A DNA stretch of 64,000 nucleotides from Flavobacteriaceae bacterium (GCA_024743095.1 JANSXF010000015.1:1-64000); one strand, 5' to 3'; shown: positions 28,915 to 41,014, counted from the first letter of the stretch. Notes: a model not told the origin generated them from the letters alone. Made by a program: numbers and translations.

Positions 28915-29634
28915 TTAAATTTTGGTGCAAACCACTTGATTGTTGAATTCCAAACTAACTGTTGCATAATCCTCCAAGGAATTGTCCTTGGCCGCCTTTG
29001 CGTAAAAGGCCATAAAATTGCTGAACTTCTTGTTCAGGTTATCCACTCCGCCCAGGTTCACCACGAAATTTTCCATGCGGAACTTGAGCTGATATTTTTC
29101 TTCTTCCAGTATGTGTATCCCAATAATGTTCTTTCTCAGGAAATCATCTTTGTTGATATAATCCAGAATAACATAGGCATCCTCCAAGGTCTTCCCCGTT
29201 ATCTTACCTGTAATAATGGGAACCCTTGCAGAATGGTGCTCCGATAATGGCATGCGTTCGCCCTGATCATCCAAATAAAATTTGGAGACACCTTCTATTC
29301 TTCCAATTGGCTTTCGCTGAACAATCTTGGATACAAGTTCCCCGTTTACAGTAAGATAGACTTGGGCATTTTTGACCATATCGTTGGATAATATTACCTC
29401 CTCTATGGTATTCAAAACTAACTGTTCTTTAGGCCTCTTCTCGAGGGGTCCGTATTTTTGTATTAACAATTTATTAACCGCATCCTCAGTTAAATACAAA
29501 CTGTTTTCACCAACGAATTTCACGGTTACATTTTCCACCATTCTTCGCTCATTTCGTTGATCTGAAAAACCGTAAAGCGCAACTACGGCCACCAACAAAA
29601 CTGTCAATTTTATATAATCCCAATTAATGCGCAT
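28915..29634 (-). CDS. ftsQ: cell division protein FtsQ-like
   Basis: Single N-terminal TM, position between murC and ftsA, FtsQ-like soluble domain. Confidence 0.75.
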   Translation of the reverse strand: MRINWDYIKLTVLLVAVVALYGFSDQRNERRMVENVTVKFVGENSLYLTEDAVNKLLIQKYGPLEKRPKEQLVLNTIEEVILSNDMVKNAQVYLTVNGELVSKIVQRKPIGRIEGVSKFYLDDQGERMPLSEHHSARVPIITGKITGKTLEDAYVILDYINKDDFLRKNIIGIHILEEEKYQLKFRMENFVVNLGGVDNLNKKFSNFMAFYAKAAKDNSLEDYATVSLEFNNQVVCTKI

Positions 29635-30973
29635 AGCTTAATTCTTTTTTGATTTTTGGCACCTCAAGTCCAATATCACCTGCCCCAAGGGCCACTAACA
29701 CCCCTGTTTTGCAGTTCTTCACCTCTCCCAACAACTCTGATTTTGCTATCAACTTTTTATTGGGATTTTCAATCTTATCCAAAAGCCACTGGGAGGTCAC
29801 CCCTTCAATAGGCTCTTCCCTTGCCGGGTAAATATCCAGTAGGATGATCTCATCAAAATCCGAAAGACTTGCCGCAAAATCATCGGCAAAATCCTGTGTC
29901 CTCGAGAAAAGATGGGGTTGAAAAATCACGGTCACCCTCTCCCCTGCATGCATTTCACGGATAGCTTGGTGCACCGCACTTATTTCCGTTGGATGATGTG
30001 CGTAATCGTCAATGAACACAAAACCCTTTTCTTTTATCTGATAAGAAAACCTACGTTGGACCCCTTTAAAAGTGGCCAAAGCTTCGGCAAGGCGGTGTGG
30101 TGGGCAACCAGTTTGCACCGCCATCGCAAAAGCAGCTAATCCATTGAGCAAATTGTGCCTTCCAGGTTTATTGAACTTCACGTTCTTGATAACCTCTGAA
30201 GGCGTTACAATGTCAAATATGTAGGCCCCATGTTCAATTTTTATATTTTCCATACGGTAATCGGCCCCATCTTCTATACCAAAAGTGATTCCCTCCAACG
30301 GAAGCCCCTTGCGCACGAACAATTTTCCGTTAGGTTTAATTCTATCCACGAATTCCCTAAAGGAATGTTCAAGTTCCTCTTTGGTACCGTATATATCCAA
30401 ATGGTCGGCATCCATCGATGTGACACAGGCAATAGTGGGGGTCAACCGTAAAAATGAACGGTCGAACTCATCTGCTTCCACCACGGAATATTCTGTACCG
30501 TCCAGCACAAAATTGCTATTGAAATCTTCGGATATACCACCCAAAAAAGCTGTCATTGGCAAATCGCACTCTTTGAGCAAATGGGCCAAGATGCTTGATG
30601 TGGTAGTCTTTCCATGTGTACCCGCCACCGCCAAACAAAACGAATCCTTGGTAATGATGCCCAACACCTCGGAACGCTTTTTAAGGTTAAATCCACTTGT
30701 TTTGTAATACTGATATTCGGTATGTTTGGACGGTACTGCCGGAGTATATACCACCAAGGTATCCGGATGCTTGAAAGTATCCGAAACCAAATCGATGTCA
30801 TCCTCAAAATGAACGGATATCCCATTCTCGATCAATCCATCTGTGATAGGCGTTGGTGTACGGTCATAACCCGCAACTTCTTTGCCCACAAATTTGAAAT
30901 AGCGTGCCAAAGCGGACATTCCAATGCCGCCGATACCTATAAAATAAACGCTATGTATATCCTTCAAATTCAC
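29624..30973 (-). CDS. murC: UDP-N-acetylmuramate--L-alanine ligase
   Basis: [47 protein letters not shown]. Confidence 0.96.
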   Translation of the reverse strand: MNLKDIHSVYFIGIGGIGMSALARYFKFVGKEVAGYDRTPTPITDGLIENGISVHFEDDIDLVSDTFKHPDTLVVYTPAVPSKHTEYQYYKTSGFNLKKRSEVLGIITKDSFCLAVAGTHGKTTTSSILAHLLKECDLPMTAFLGGISEDFNSNFVLDGTEYSVVEADEFDRSFLRLTPTIACVTSMDADHLDIYGTKEELEHSFREFVDRIKPNGKLFVRKGLPLEGITFGIEDGADYRMENIKIEHGAYIFDIVTPSEVIKNVKFNKPGRHNLLNGLAAFAMAVQTGCPPHRLAEALATFKGVQRRFSYQIKEKGFVFIDDYAHHPTEISAVHQAIREMHAGERVTVIFQPHLFSRTQDFADDFAASLSDFDEIILLDIYPAREEPIEGVTSQWLLDKIENPNKKLIAKSELLGEVKNCKTGVLVALGAGDIGLEVPKIKKELSYAH

Positions 30974-32058
30974 TTCAACAACTTTTCTATTTCGTCAACA
31001 ATATGTTCCGTGGCCTTTGGCATGGCCATTTTTTTAATATTTTCCCCTAATTTTCCCTGAAGCTCTCCAGAGTTTACCAGATGGGAAAAGCTATTTTCAA
31101 ATTCAGCATCCAACTCATTTTCTTTTAGCATGATGGCGGCATCCTTAGCTACCAAAGCTTTTGCGTTTTGGGTTTGATGGTCCTCGGCCACATTGGGCGA
31201 TGGGATAAAAACCACAGGTTTGCCAACCAAGCAAAGCTCGGAGACAGACCCGGCACCGGCTCTGGAAATAATTACATCCGCAGTTGCGTAGGCCAGATCC
31301 ATCCGGTTGACAAAAGCCAACACCTTGACAGTATCCGACTCATGCCTCTTGTATTCTTCATGATACAGTTTACCACACTGCCAAAGCACCTGTAGTCCTT
31401 GTTCAGCGAAAAAACCGAGTTCCTTTTCAATCAATTGGTTGATTCGTCTTGCCCCAAGGCTACCACCCAAAATCAGGACAGTCCTTTTATCGCCATCAAG
31501 TCCAAAAAATGCAGTCGCCTCTTTCTTGCTTTCCTTTATTTCAACCAAATCGGTTCGGATAGGGTTTCCTGTTTTTACAATCTTCTCCTTTGGAAAAAAG
31601 CGCTCCATTCCATCATAGGCCACACAAATCTTTTCCGCCTTTCCCGCTAATAGTTTGTTTGTGATCCCTGCAAAGGAATTTTGTTCTTGCAGTACACAGG
31701 GAACGCCCGAGCTTTCAGCCATTCGCAATAATGGCCCACTGGCAAAACCTCCCGTACCAATGGCGAGGTGGGGCCTGAACTGTTTCACTATTTTGCGCGC
31801 CTCTAACAAACTACTTATCAGTTTAAATGGAAACATGAGATTTTTCAATGTCAGTTTCCGTTGTATTCCACTTATCCACAAACCCTTTATTTCATATCCG
31901 GCTTGCGGCACTTTTTCCATTTCCATTTTATCCTTGGCCCCTACGAACAAAAATTCAGCATCGGGATACCTTCGCTTCAGCTCGTTGGCTATGGCCACTG
32001 CGGGATAAATATGTCCTCCCGTTCCTCCTCCAGAAAGTATAAACCTATATCTGTCCAC
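30970..32058 (-). CDS. murG: undecaprenyldiphospho-muramoylpentapeptide beta-N-acetylglucosaminyltransferase
   Basis: [34 protein letters not shown]. Confidence 0.96.
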   Translation of the reverse strand: MDRYRFILSGGGTGGHIYPAVAIANELKRRYPDAEFLFVGAKDKMEMEKVPQAGYEIKGLWISGIQRKLTLKNLMFPFKLISSLLEARKIVKQFRPHLAIGTGGFASGPLLRMAESSGVPCVLQEQNSFAGITNKLLAGKAEKICVAYDGMERFFPKEKIVKTGNPIRTDLVEIKESKKEATAFFGLDGDKRTVLILGGSLGARRINQLIEKELGFFAEQGLQVLWQCGKLYHEEYKRHESDTVKVLAFVNRMDLAYATADVIISRAGAGSVSELCLVGKPVVFIPSPNVAEDHQTQNAKALVAKDAAIMLKENELDAEFENSFSHLVNSGELQGKLGENIKKMAMPKATEHIVDEIEKLLK

Positions 32059-33250
32059 TCAATACCTCTAAAGGGTTCGTTTCATCTATTCCATGGGATT
32101 GCTCCTCTAAATTTTCTTTTTTATTGCTGGCACTCAACACAATTCCAATGGCCATGCAGGTCATCCAAATAGAAGTCCCCCCCATACTGATCAATGGCAA
32201 CGGTTGACCCGTAACGGGAAACAACTGCACCACGACCGCCATATTGATGAAGGCCTGGAACACAATCGGCAGCCCGACCCCTATCACCAATAATTTTGAA
32301 AACACCGTTTTGGACGAATGCGCCACAACAACGATTCTAAACAACAACAACAGGTAGAAAAAGAGCAAAGCACCCCCTCCCAACAATCCATATTCTTCTA
32401 TTATGATGGCAAAAATGAAATCCGACGTACTCTGGGACAACATGTTCTTCATCACACTTTTTCCAGCTCCTTTGCCCACTACACCACCTTCGGCAACAGC
32501 AATCTGTGCCAAGGTCAATTGGTGCAGATCATCCCTATCAGCTTGCTCGGGATGGATAAAGGTCTCTATTCTCGATTTCCAAGTTCCGGCACGCTGCGGC
32601 AATACCTCCGGCGCTTTGAACAGCACAAACAGGAACATTCCGGCAAACACGATTCCCGTTGCCACCATGGCGAATAAATATTTTAAAGGATATCCCCCCA
32701 AAAAACACAATACCAACACCATAAAACAAATGATCGCAGCGGTCGAGAAGTTCTCGGGCAAAATCAACAAAACCACCAAGGCCACGGGCAACCACAGTGG
32801 AAGAATACTCTCTTTGAAGGTTATCTTGACATCCTTGATCTTGGTCAGGTACCTGGCTATCCAAATCATTAAGACCACTGCTGCCAATGTTGATGTCTGA
32901 AAGTTGACCCCTACCAAAGGAATTTTTATCCAACGGTTTGCCGTTACCCCTCCTATCCTTGTTTCCACCGTTAGGGTGTAAATCAACAATAGAATGACTA
33001 TGGGCATGGCAATAATGGAAAGCCCTTTGAAATAATGTGTGGGTACCCTGTGTACGGCATAAATAATACCGAAGCCCAAAAACAAGAGCACGGCATGTTT
33101 TACCAGATGTCCCAAAGTGGTACCATCACCATTGACGTAGACCAAATTGGTACTGGCGCTGTACACTGGCAAAAATGAGAAAAGTGCCAAGAGGGCCACT
33201 ACGCCCCAAATGGCTTTATCACCTTTCAGATTTTTGAAAATTGCAAACAC
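32045..33250 (-). CDS. ftsW: FtsW/RodA/SpoVE family peptidoglycan glycosyltransferase
   Basis: Polytopic protein, [40 protein letters not shown]. Confidence 0.92.
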   Translation of the reverse strand: MFAIFKNLKGDKAIWGVVALLALFSFLPVYSASTNLVYVNGDGTTLGHLVKHAVLLFLGFGIIYAVHRVPTHYFKGLSIIAMPIVILLLIYTLTVETRIGGVTANRWIKIPLVGVNFQTSTLAAVVLMIWIARYLTKIKDVKITFKESILPLWLPVALVVLLILPENFSTAAIICFMVLVLCFLGGYPLKYLFAMVATGIVFAGMFLFVLFKAPEVLPQRAGTWKSRIETFIHPEQADRDDLHQLTLAQIAVAEGGVVGKGAGKSVMKNMLSQSTSDFIFAIIIEEYGLLGGGALLFFYLLLLFRIVVVAHSSKTVFSKLLVIGVGLPIVFQAFINMAVVVQLFPVTGQPLPLISMGGTSIWMTCMAIGIVLSASNKKENLEEQSHGIDETNPLEVLSGQI

Positions 33251-33253
33251 GTT

Positions 33254-34588
33254 TTACAAATTTTTGACTGCGTTTTTAAATTGATCTCCCCTGTCTTCAT
33301 AATTTTTGAACAGGTCGAAACTGGCACACGCTGGGGACAACAGAACAGCATCTCCGCGTTCGGCAACCTTATAGGCCACCTTAACAGCTTCTTCCATAGA
33401 ATAGGTTTCCACCATAAGGTCGATCACATTGCCAAAGGCATCCAACAACTTGGCATTATCAACGCCCAAACAAACAATCGCCTTAACCTTTTCACGTACC
33501 AAGGGCATTAACTCGGAATAATCATTTCCCTTGTCCACACCACCAACAATCCAGACTATCGGTTTTTTAATACCGTCCAATGCATAATATGTTGCGTTCA
33601 CATTGGTCGCTTTAGAGTCATTGATGTACTCTACGTGGTTAATCTTCAACACCTTCTCCAATCTATGGGGAACGCCTTGAAAAGATTGGATACTGTTGCG
33701 AATCGTCTCCTTTCTGACCTTAACCAGCATGGCCGCCATGCTTGCCGCCATTGTGTTCTTTACGTTGTGCTGACCTTCCAAGGCCAAAATATCTTTACTC
33801 ATTTCCAAGTTTTTATGTTCTAATCTTATTTTAATCGTTTTGTTCTCCAACCAAGCACCCTCGCTAAGCATTTGCTTCACCGAAAAAGGCACTAATTTGG
33901 ATTGAACAGGGTGTTCCTTTAACCAATCCCCGATCACTTCATCATCTGCATCGTAAATCAGGTAATCATTTTGATCCTGGTTCGTCGCAATTCTAAATTT
34001 GGATGCGATATAGTTTTCGAACTTGTATTCATATCTATCCAAGTGATCGGGCGTAATGTTGGTGATGATGGCGATATGGGGTTTAAAATCCACAATACCA
34101 TCCAACTGAAAACTGCTTATCTCCAGCACGTAGTGATCAAAGCTTTGTTCCGCCACCATTTTAGCATAGCTATCGCCAATGTTTCCTGCCATGCCCACAT
34201 TCAACCCGCCATCCGCCAACAAATGATTGGTCAACATGGTGGTGGTTGTTTTACCATTGCTTCCTGTGATTCCAATCAAAGTCGCATCGGTATATTTTGA
34301 TGCAAACTCAATCTCTGAAATCACGGGTACTCCTTTTTCAACCAACGCCTTTACCAATGACACTTTATCCGGAATACCTGGACTCTTCATTACCACGTCG
34401 GCATTCAAAATTTTGGCTTCGGTATGCTCACCGGACTCCCATTCAATCTCAAAATGTTCAAGAACTTCTTCGTATTTCTCTTGGATTTCGCCTTTGTCCG
34501 AAACAAAGACATCAAATCCTTTTTGCTTTCCCAAAATGGCGGTTCCAACCCCACTTTCTCCTCCTCCAAGTATCACCAAGCGACCCAT
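33254..34588 (-). CDS. murD: UDP-N-acetylmuramoyl-L-alanine--D-glutamate ligase
   Basis: ILGGGESGVGTAILGK, ITGSNGKTTTTMLTNHLL, NDSKATNVNATYYAL. Confidence 0.96.
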   Translation of the reverse strand: MGRLVILGGGESGVGTAILGKQKGFDVFVSDKGEIQEKYEEVLEHFEIEWESGEHTEAKILNADVVMKSPGIPDKVSLVKALVEKGVPVISEIEFASKYTDATLIGITGSNGKTTTTMLTNHLLADGGLNVGMAGNIGDSYAKMVAEQSFDHYVLEISSFQLDGIVDFKPHIAIITNITPDHLDRYEYKFENYIASKFRIATNQDQNDYLIYDADDEVIGDWLKEHPVQSKLVPFSVKQMLSEGAWLENKTIKIRLEHKNLEMSKDILALEGQHNVKNTMAASMAAMLVKVRKETIRNSIQSFQGVPHRLEKVLKINHVEYINDSKATNVNATYYALDGIKKPIVWIVGGVDKGNDYSELMPLVREKVKAIVCLGVDNAKLLDAFGNVIDLMVETYSMEEAVKVAYKVAERGDAVLLSPACASFDLFKNYEDRGDQFKNAVKNL

Positions 34589-34590
34589 TT

Positions 34591-35811
34591 TTATCGAATT
34601 TTAAGCGTAACGATGCTGATTATGGCCAGCATGATTCCAATAATCCAAAAACGGGTCACTATTTTGCTCTCGTGATATAATTTCTTCTGATAGTGATGAT
34701 GCAATGGTGCCATCAAGAAAATTCGCCTTCCTTCTCCATACTTCTTTTTGGTACGCTTGAAATAACCGACCTGAAGCATTACCGACAACGACTCCGCAAA
34801 GAAAATCCCGCAGAGAATGGGTATCAATAATTCCTTTCTTACGATAATGGCTATCACCGCAATGACCCCACCAATGGTCAAACTACCCGTATCGCCCATG
34901 AAAACCTGGGCAGGGTAGGTGTTGTACCATAAAAATCCAACCAAGGCACCGGCAAAGGCAGCAATAAACACCACCAATTCGCCCACACGCGGCAAATAGA
35001 AAATATCGAGATAATCGGAGAATTGAATATTGCCCGACACCCACGCGAATATCCCCAATGTCATTACAATAATGGCTGAAGAACCCGCCGCCAGACCATC
35101 AATGCCGTCCGTTAGGTTGGCCCCATTGGACACTGCGGTCACAATCAAAATCACTACTGGAATAAAAATGAGCCATGCATAATCTTCGGCACCTTCGCCC
35201 ATCCAAGAAATAAAATCGGCATAATCCAATTCGTTGTTCTTAAAAAAGGGCACATTGGTACGAACCGACTTGGTCTCTTCCCCAAATACTTTTTCCACCT
35301 TAAAGTTTTCGGTTATGGTGGTCGTATCCTTTTCCTTGATGGTCACTGCCGGATGAAAATAGAGGGTCAAACCCACAATCAATCCAAGACCGACTTGGCC
35401 CATCACCTTAAACTTTCCCTTAAGGCCTTGCTTATCTTTTTTAAAGGTTTTGATATAGTCATCGATAAAACCGATAATTCCCATCCAAATGGTGGTCACT
35501 ATCAAAAGGATGACATAAATGTTTTTGATATCGGCAAAAAGAATTACCGGAAGCAAGGTGGACACGATAATGATAAGTCCTCCCATAGTGGGCGTCCCAG
35601 CCTTTTGTTTTTGTCCCTCCAAACCAAGATCGCGGATGCTTTCCCCTATCTGCTTTTTCTGCAAGAACAGAATGATTCGTTTTCCGTAGACCATGGCGAT
35701 CAATAGCGACAACAATACCGACAAGGCCGCCCTGAACGTAAGGAACTGAAAAAGTCCCGCTCCTGGCAGTTGGTATTGTTTCTCTAAAAATTCGAACAAG
35801 TAGTATAACAT
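34591..35811 (-). CDS. mraY: phospho-N-acetylmuramoyl-pentapeptide-transferase
   Basis: [42 protein letters not shown]. Confidence 0.96.
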   Translation of the reverse strand: MLYYLFEFLEKQYQLPGAGLFQFLTFRAALSVLLSLLIAMVYGKRIILFLQKKQIGESIRDLGLEGQKQKAGTPTMGGLIIIVSTLLPVILFADIKNIYVILLIVTTIWMGIIGFIDDYIKTFKKDKQGLKGKFKVMGQVGLGLIVGLTLYFHPAVTIKEKDTTTITENFKVEKVFGEETKSVRTNVPFFKNNELDYADFISWMGEGAEDYAWLIFIPVVILIVTAVSNGANLTDGIDGLAAGSSAIIVMTLGIFAWVSGNIQFSDYLDIFYLPRVGELVVFIAAFAGALVGFLWYNTYPAQVFMGDTGSLTIGGVIAVIAIIVRKELLIPILCGIFFAESLSVMLQVGYFKRTKKKYGEGRRIFLMAPLHHHYQKKLYHESKIVTRFWIIGIMLAIISIVTLKIR

Positions 35812-35819
35812 GGACTACA

Positions 35820-37283
35820 TTATTTTTCCAGGCTCTCCAGAGCCTCTTTCACTTCTTTAAAATCATCAAAATCGACCCGGATACCATTGGCTTCCTGATA
35901 GGTCTCATGGCCTTTTCCCGCCACAAGGATAATATCGTTGGCCACTGCAAGCTTGCATGCGGTTTTTATGGCCTGTTTTCTATTTTCTATGGACAACACT
36001 TTTCTCACGTTCTGGGCCTCGACCCCTGCTTCCATTTCCTCAATGATGGTCGTTGGGGACTCTGTTCTTGGGTTGTCCGAGGTAAAAATGGCCTGATTGC
36101 TCATTTGTGATGCGATATGACCCATAACCGGACGCTTAGACTTGTCCCTGTCACCACCACACCCCACTACGGTGATGACATTTTCATTTCCAGTCCTCAA
36201 CGCATTGATCGTAACCAATACATTTTTAAGTGCATCCGGCGTATGGGCATAATCAACAATAGCCGTTATCTTTTCTTTTGATATGTAATATTGGAACCTG
36301 CCATCCACATTCTCCAACTCGCTCATTAACCTTAAAATCTCCATCTTCTCGAGCCCAAGAATATCAGCCGTGGCATAAATGGCAAGCAAATTATATGCAT
36401 TAAAATCACCTATGAGCCTAGACCACAACTCATTGTCGTCAACTTTTAAAAGCTGACCGTTGAATTGTCTTTCCAAAATTTGTGCCCTGTAATCGGCGAA
36501 GGTTTTTAAGGCGTAAGTATATTTTTTGGCTTTGGTGTTTTGCAACATTACCAATCCGTTCCTGTCATCGATATTGACCAAGGCAAAAGCCGTTTTGGGC
36601 AGCCCATCGAACAACATCTTCTTGGTGTCCCTGTACTCAGCAAAGGTTTTATGATAATCCAAATGATCATGGGACAGATTGGTGAAAATGGCTCCTTCAA
36701 AATGCAGGCCTTCCGCCCTTTTTTGATGGATTCCATGGGAACTCACTTCCATAAAGCAGAACTCCACCCCAACTTCGCTCATCATGGAAAGACAATTATT
36801 GATGGTAATCACATCTGGGGTGGTATGTGAAGTTTTGAATTCTTTGTCATTCACCAGCACCTTGATAGTGGAAATCAATCCCACTTTAAAACCAGCTTTT
36901 TTGAACAGATTATACAATAATGTGGTAACGGTAGTTTTTCCATTGGTACCCGTTACGCCTACCAATTTTAGGTTCTTGGACGGGTTGCCATAAAAATTGG
37001 AAGCTATCACCGCAAGTGCGCTATTGCAATTATCCACTTGCAAATAGGTAACTCCATTTACCATGAGTTCGGGAAGCTCTTCACATACAATGGCCCTTGC
37101 CCCTAAATCCACGGCTTTTTGGATATATCCATGTCCATCGGTAACAGTACCTCGAATGGCGACGAACACATCGTCCATTTCGACCTTTCTGGAATCAAAA
37201 TGAACGTTGTTCACCATTACATTGGTATCCCCGCTCACTGCGGAGAGACTAACACCATATAATATGTCCTTCAATAACTTCAT
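35820..37283 (-). CDS. murE: UDP-N-acetylmuramoyl-L-alanyl-D-glutamate--2,6-diaminopimelate ligase
   Basis: GVTGTNGKTTVTTLLYNLFKKAG, VDYAHTPDALKNVL, TSDNPRTESP. Confidence 0.95.
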   Translation of the reverse strand: MKLLKDILYGVSLSAVSGDTNVMVNNVHFDSRKVEMDDVFVAIRGTVTDGHGYIQKAVDLGARAIVCEELPELMVNGVTYLQVDNCNSALAVIASNFYGNPSKNLKLVGVTGTNGKTTVTTLLYNLFKKAGFKVGLISTIKVLVNDKEFKTSHTTPDVITINNCLSMMSEVGVEFCFMEVSSHGIHQKRAEGLHFEGAIFTNLSHDHLDYHKTFAEYRDTKKMLFDGLPKTAFALVNIDDRNGLVMLQNTKAKKYTYALKTFADYRAQILERQFNGQLLKVDDNELWSRLIGDFNAYNLLAIYATADILGLEKMEILRLMSELENVDGRFQYYISKEKITAIVDYAHTPDALKNVLVTINALRTGNENVITVVGCGGDRDKSKRPVMGHIASQMSNQAIFTSDNPRTESPTTIIEEMEAGVEAQNVRKVLSIENRKQAIKTACKLAVANDIILVAGKGHETYQEANGIRVDFDDFKEVKEALESLEK

Positions 37284-39289
37284 GAAAGTTCCAATATTAT
37301 TTTTTTGACCTGTTTGATATTGGTCCCTTGGTTCACCGACTGATTTTTAACCTTTCCATTGCCGTGCACTTCCACCTCAATCCCCAAATTCTCCAAAAGG
37401 GAAATGGCATCCATTCCACTCATACCTTTCACGTTGGGCACGGTGCTATATTTTTTCTGGACTTGGGCGTAGTACTGCTGATAGTCTTTGTCCAAATCAA
37501 CATTTTCCTTAATTCTGTTATCCACTTCATCTACCATGGGGGAAATGGCGTGTATTTTTTGGGCCATGGATTTAAATACCGGACCGGATACATCGGCCCC
37601 ATAATACCCCTCTTGTTTATCCGGCTCATGAATGACCACAATGCAGGAGTACTTTGGATTGTCCGCTGGGAAATAGCCTGCAAACGAGGAGATGTATGCC
37701 AGTTTATCTGGATTTTTCTCCACATAGTTCTTTTGTGTGGTCCCTGTTTTGCCCGCCATGGAAAAATTCTTGGAATACATTCTATGCCCGGTCCCATAAT
37801 CCTTCTCCACTACATCCTTTAATAATTGTTGTGCCTTTTTTACCGTTTCTTTGGAACAGATGGAAGAATTCAACACTTCTTTATCAAAGCGTTTTACGAC
37901 CTTATTGCCTTCCCGTACTTCTTGTATCATTCGCGGTTTTACGTATTCCCCATCATTGGCAATGGCATTGTAGAAGGCCAAGGTTTGTATTGGTGTCAAC
38001 GACACTTCGTACCCGTGCGACATCCAACCCAAAGAAATTCCCGACCACCCTTTATCTCCCGGGTATCGGATTACCGGTTCGCCTTCACCAATAATGGGCA
38101 AGCCCAACTTTTTATGAAGCCCCATATTCATAAGTCGGTTCACAAATTTTTCCGGTCGCTCCTTATAGTTTTCGTTGATGATCTTTGCAAAAGCAGTGTT
38201 GGATGAAACAGCAAAGGCCTTGGACAACGTTATTTTTCCATAGCCTCCCCATTTGGTATCCTTGACAACCCCATCATAAATACGGTACCTACCTTTTTCG
38301 GTATCTATCACCGTACTGGTATCGACCACCCTATCCTCCAAGGCGGCAACCATGGACATTAATTTAAAGGTAGAACCCGGTTCGTGGGATTCGCCAACGG
38401 CATAGTTCAGTTTTTCATAATATTTTCCTTCGGAAGTTCTTCCCAAATTGGAAATCGCCTTGATTTCCCCGCTCTGGGTTTCCATGACCACCACACAACC
38501 ATGGTCGGCCTTATATTTTTCCAATTGTTTCAACAATTCGTGATGCGCAATATCCTGAATGTTCACATCGATTGTCGAAACCACATCCAAACCATCCTTG
38601 GGTTCCACTATATTGTCCAACCCGACAGGTTTCCATTGCCCTTTGGCTATTTTTTGCTTTAGGCGCTTCCCTTCCTTGCCGCGCAAATAGGTTTCACCGA
38701 ACGCACCATCCAATCCTACGCGGGTGTAATATCCGTTTTCGTCCACACGCTCGTAACCAATGCTCCTTGCGGCCATCTTGCCCAAAGGATATTCACGGAC
38801 CACGCGATGCGTTTCAATGAACCCTCCTTTGTAGGGCCCAAGATCGAACAATGGAAATTGCTTGATGCGCACATAATCCAGGTAGCCTACATTGCGGGCC
38901 ACAAGCTTATATCGGTTACCGTTTGCCCGTGCTTTACGGAACAATTGCCTGTAATAAGACGATGGCCTCTCGAACATTGTGCCCAACGAATCCGACAAAG
39001 CGGCAACATGGTTCTCGAAGTTTTCCTGCGAAACAGTCTGGGCATCGAACCGGATATCATATTTTGGAACAGATGCCGCCAACAAGCTACCATCTTCAGA
39101 ATAAAGATTTCCTCGATTGGGCTCTATGGTGAACATCTTTTCGGTTTTGCTGAGCGCCAGCTCCTTGTACTTTTCGCCCTGCACCATCTGAATATCCACC
39201 AACTTCACCACTACGGCTATGGCCAAAACAAGAAGTCCCCCGGCTACGAGGTACAGTCTGTTCATGATATTTTTTTCGGTAATGGCCAC
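37280..39289 (-). CDS. ftsI: penicillin-binding protein / FtsI-type transpeptidase with C-terminal PASTA domain
   Basis: EPGSTFKLMS (SxxK), SSNTAF, AGKTGTTQ; C-terminal VPNVKGMSGMDAISLLENLGIEVEVHGNGKV PASTA. Confidence 0.92.
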   Translation of the reverse strand: MAITEKNIMNRLYLVAGGLLVLAIAVVVKLVDIQMVQGEKYKELALSKTEKMFTIEPNRGNLYSEDGSLLAASVPKYDIRFDAQTVSQENFENHVAALSDSLGTMFERPSSYYRQLFRKARANGNRYKLVARNVGYLDYVRIKQFPLFDLGPYKGGFIETHRVVREYPLGKMAARSIGYERVDENGYYTRVGLDGAFGETYLRGKEGKRLKQKIAKGQWKPVGLDNIVEPKDGLDVVSTIDVNIQDIAHHELLKQLEKYKADHGCVVVMETQSGEIKAISNLGRTSEGKYYEKLNYAVGESHEPGSTFKLMSMVAALEDRVVDTSTVIDTEKGRYRIYDGVVKDTKWGGYGKITLSKAFAVSSNTAFAKIINENYKERPEKFVNRLMNMGLHKKLGLPIIGEGEPVIRYPGDKGWSGISLGWMSHGYEVSLTPIQTLAFYNAIANDGEYVKPRMIQEVREGNKVVKRFDKEVLNSSICSKETVKKAQQLLKDVVEKDYGTGHRMYSKNFSMAGKTGTTQKNYVEKNPDKLAYISSFAGYFPADNPKYSCIVVIHEPDKQEGYYGADVSGPVFKSMAQKIHAISPMVDEVDNRIKENVDLDKDYQQYYAQVQKKYSTVPNVKGMSGMDAISLLENLGIEVEVHGNGKVKNQSVNQGTNIKQVKKIILELS

Positions 39290-39606
39290 TATTCCGCTGA
39301 TTTAACTTTAATTTTTCTTGGAGGGTCTTGAGAGGGCACCAACCCTTTTTCGGCAACCACCTCTCGCAAAGTGGATTCCAACTTGAGCTGCTGCACACTG
39401 GAGCGGGCTTCAAAAAACTCGCTCTTTAGCTTACGAACCTCTTCGTTCAATTCGGCAATCTCCAACACTTTTTTATCCGCATTGTGACTACTGGAAATCA
39501 TCAGTGCAGCCAAGAAAGAGGCAAACAACAAGAACATCCAGTTCTTGGGCGCATCTCCGCTCACCAAAAACTTTCCTTTTAATATGTCCAGTAACCCTTT
39601 TCTCAT
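39289..39606 (-). CDS. ftsL: FtsL-like division protein
   Basis: Small bitopic coiled-coil protein between rsmH and ftsI. Confidence 0.7.
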   Translation of the reverse strand: MRKGLLDILKGKFLVSGDAPKNWMFLLFASFLAALMISSSHNADKKVLEIAELNEEVRKLKSEFFEARSSVQQLKLESTLREVVAEKGLVPSQDPPRKIKVKSAE

Positions 39607-39614
39607 TTTACATT

Positions 39615-40517
39615 TTATATGCGTTCCGCTATGCGGAGTTTTGCACTTCTCGCCCTGTTATTTTTTGCTATTTCTTCCGCTGATGGAGTAATCAATCCCC
39701 CCACTTTTTTTAATGGGACGCTGATATTCCCATAAAAATCCTTTTCCGGCTCACCATCGAACTTGCCTGCACGGATAAAGCGTTTTGCCAATCTATCCTC
39801 AAGGGAGTGATAACTGATCACACTCAACCTACCGCCCTCTTCCAAAATCTCCGGCACTTGCTCAAAAAATTCTTTGAGCACCTCGATTTCCCGATTGACC
39901 TCAATCCTAATGGCCTGATAGATCTGCGCCAAAATTTTATTCTCTTTCATTTTGGGCAAAAACCTCTTCAATACACCTTTAAGTTCCTCTGTTGTCTTGA
40001 TAGGCCCTTCCAATCTTGCCTCCACAATGGTTTTGGCCATGGCGTTTGCATTGCGCAACTCGCCATATTGAAAAAGGACCGATGCTAAATCTTCTTGGGA
40101 ATAGGTGTTTACCACCCGATAAGCCGACAATTCGCTTTTTTTGTCCATCCGCATGTCCAAATCTGCGTTGAACCGAATGGAGAAACCACGATCGGCCTCA
40201 TCGAACTGATGGGAGGAAACCCCAAAATCCGCCAAGATTCCATCAACTTTCCGAATGCCATAGAACTTTAAAAATTGTTTGAGGTAGCGAAAGTTTTGAT
40301 TGATCAATTGAAACCTCTCATCTTCGATTGCGTTTTGAAGCGCGTCCTGATCTTGATCAAAAGCGAACAATTTGCCGCCGCTGCCCAATCTTTTCAAAAT
40401 TTCCTTGGAGTGTCCACCACCACCGAAGGTGACATCCACATACACTCCATCATTTTTTATATTTAATCCGTCCACCGATTCCTTCAACAGTACCGGATTA
40501 TGATATTCACTACTCAT
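39615..40517 (-). CDS. rsmH: 16S rRNA (cytosine(1402)-N(4))-methyltransferase RsmH
   Basis: YHNPVLLKESVDGL, YVDVTFGGGGHSKEIL, FGVSSHQFDEADRGFS; start MSSEYHN inside ORF 39615..40616. Confidence 0.95.
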   Translation of the reverse strand: MSSEYHNPVLLKESVDGLNIKNDGVYVDVTFGGGGHSKEILKRLGSGGKLFAFDQDQDALQNAIEDERFQLINQNFRYLKQFLKFYGIRKVDGILADFGVSSHQFDEADRGFSIRFNADLDMRMDKKSELSAYRVVNTYSQEDLASVLFQYGELRNANAMAKTIVEARLEGPIKTTEELKGVLKRFLPKMKENKILAQIYQAIRIEVNREIEVLKEFFEQVPEILEEGGRLSVISYHSLEDRLAKRFIRAGKFDGEPEKDFYGNISVPLKKVGGLITPSAEEIAKNNRARSAKLRIAERI

Positions 40518-40965
40518 CGTCGTCAAAAATCTCCTCGGCCAGGTCGGCATAATCCTTCTCCCCTTCCGCCAAGACTTTCTCGTACAGATCCTTGTTCCAA
40601 ATCTCGATTTTGTCAAAAACCGCGTTCAGAACCACTTCTTTTTCGATTCCAGCAAACTCCACCAAATTTTTAGGGATCTGCAATCTTCCGGAATCACCGT
40701 CAATACCGACCTCCTTCATCCCTGCCACAAAATTTCTCACGAAAGCATCGTACTTCCGGTTGATTTTGCTTTTCTTCATCACTTTCTGCATCAGCACATC
40801 GAACTCGGCCTTGGGGTACAACTCCAAGCATTGCTGAAAAACAGAGCGCTTGATCACGAACCCATCCTTGATCACGGGCACCAACTGATTCTTCAAAGAA
40901 ATGGGCAACAATACCCTTCCCTTGGAGTCCGCTTTGCAATCATGTTGTCCTATGATATGGGTCAC
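40510..40965 (-). CDS. mraZ: transcriptional regulator/division protein MraZ
   Basis: GQHDCKADSKGRVLLPISLKNQL and DGDSGRLQIPKNLVEFAGI AbrB-like repeats. Confidence 0.95.
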   Translation of the reverse strand: MTHIIGQHDCKADSKGRVLLPISLKNQLVPVIKDGFVIKRSVFQQCLELYPKAEFDVLMQKVMKKSKINRKYDAFVRNFVAGMKEVGIDGDSGRLQIPKNLVEFAGIEKEVVLNAVFDKIEIWNKDLYEKVLAEGEKDYADLAEEIFDDDE

Positions 40966-40994
40966 TAGAAATCAATTGGTTACTTAATACAACT

Positions 40995-41002
40995 CAAATA
41001 TA
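40995..41002 (-). promoter_or_regulatory. -7 promoter box TATATTTG for the dcw cluster
   Basis: CAAATATA on plus strand, 30 bp upstream of mraZ ATG. Confidence 0.5.
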
Positions 41003-41014
41003 TAGATTTTATTT

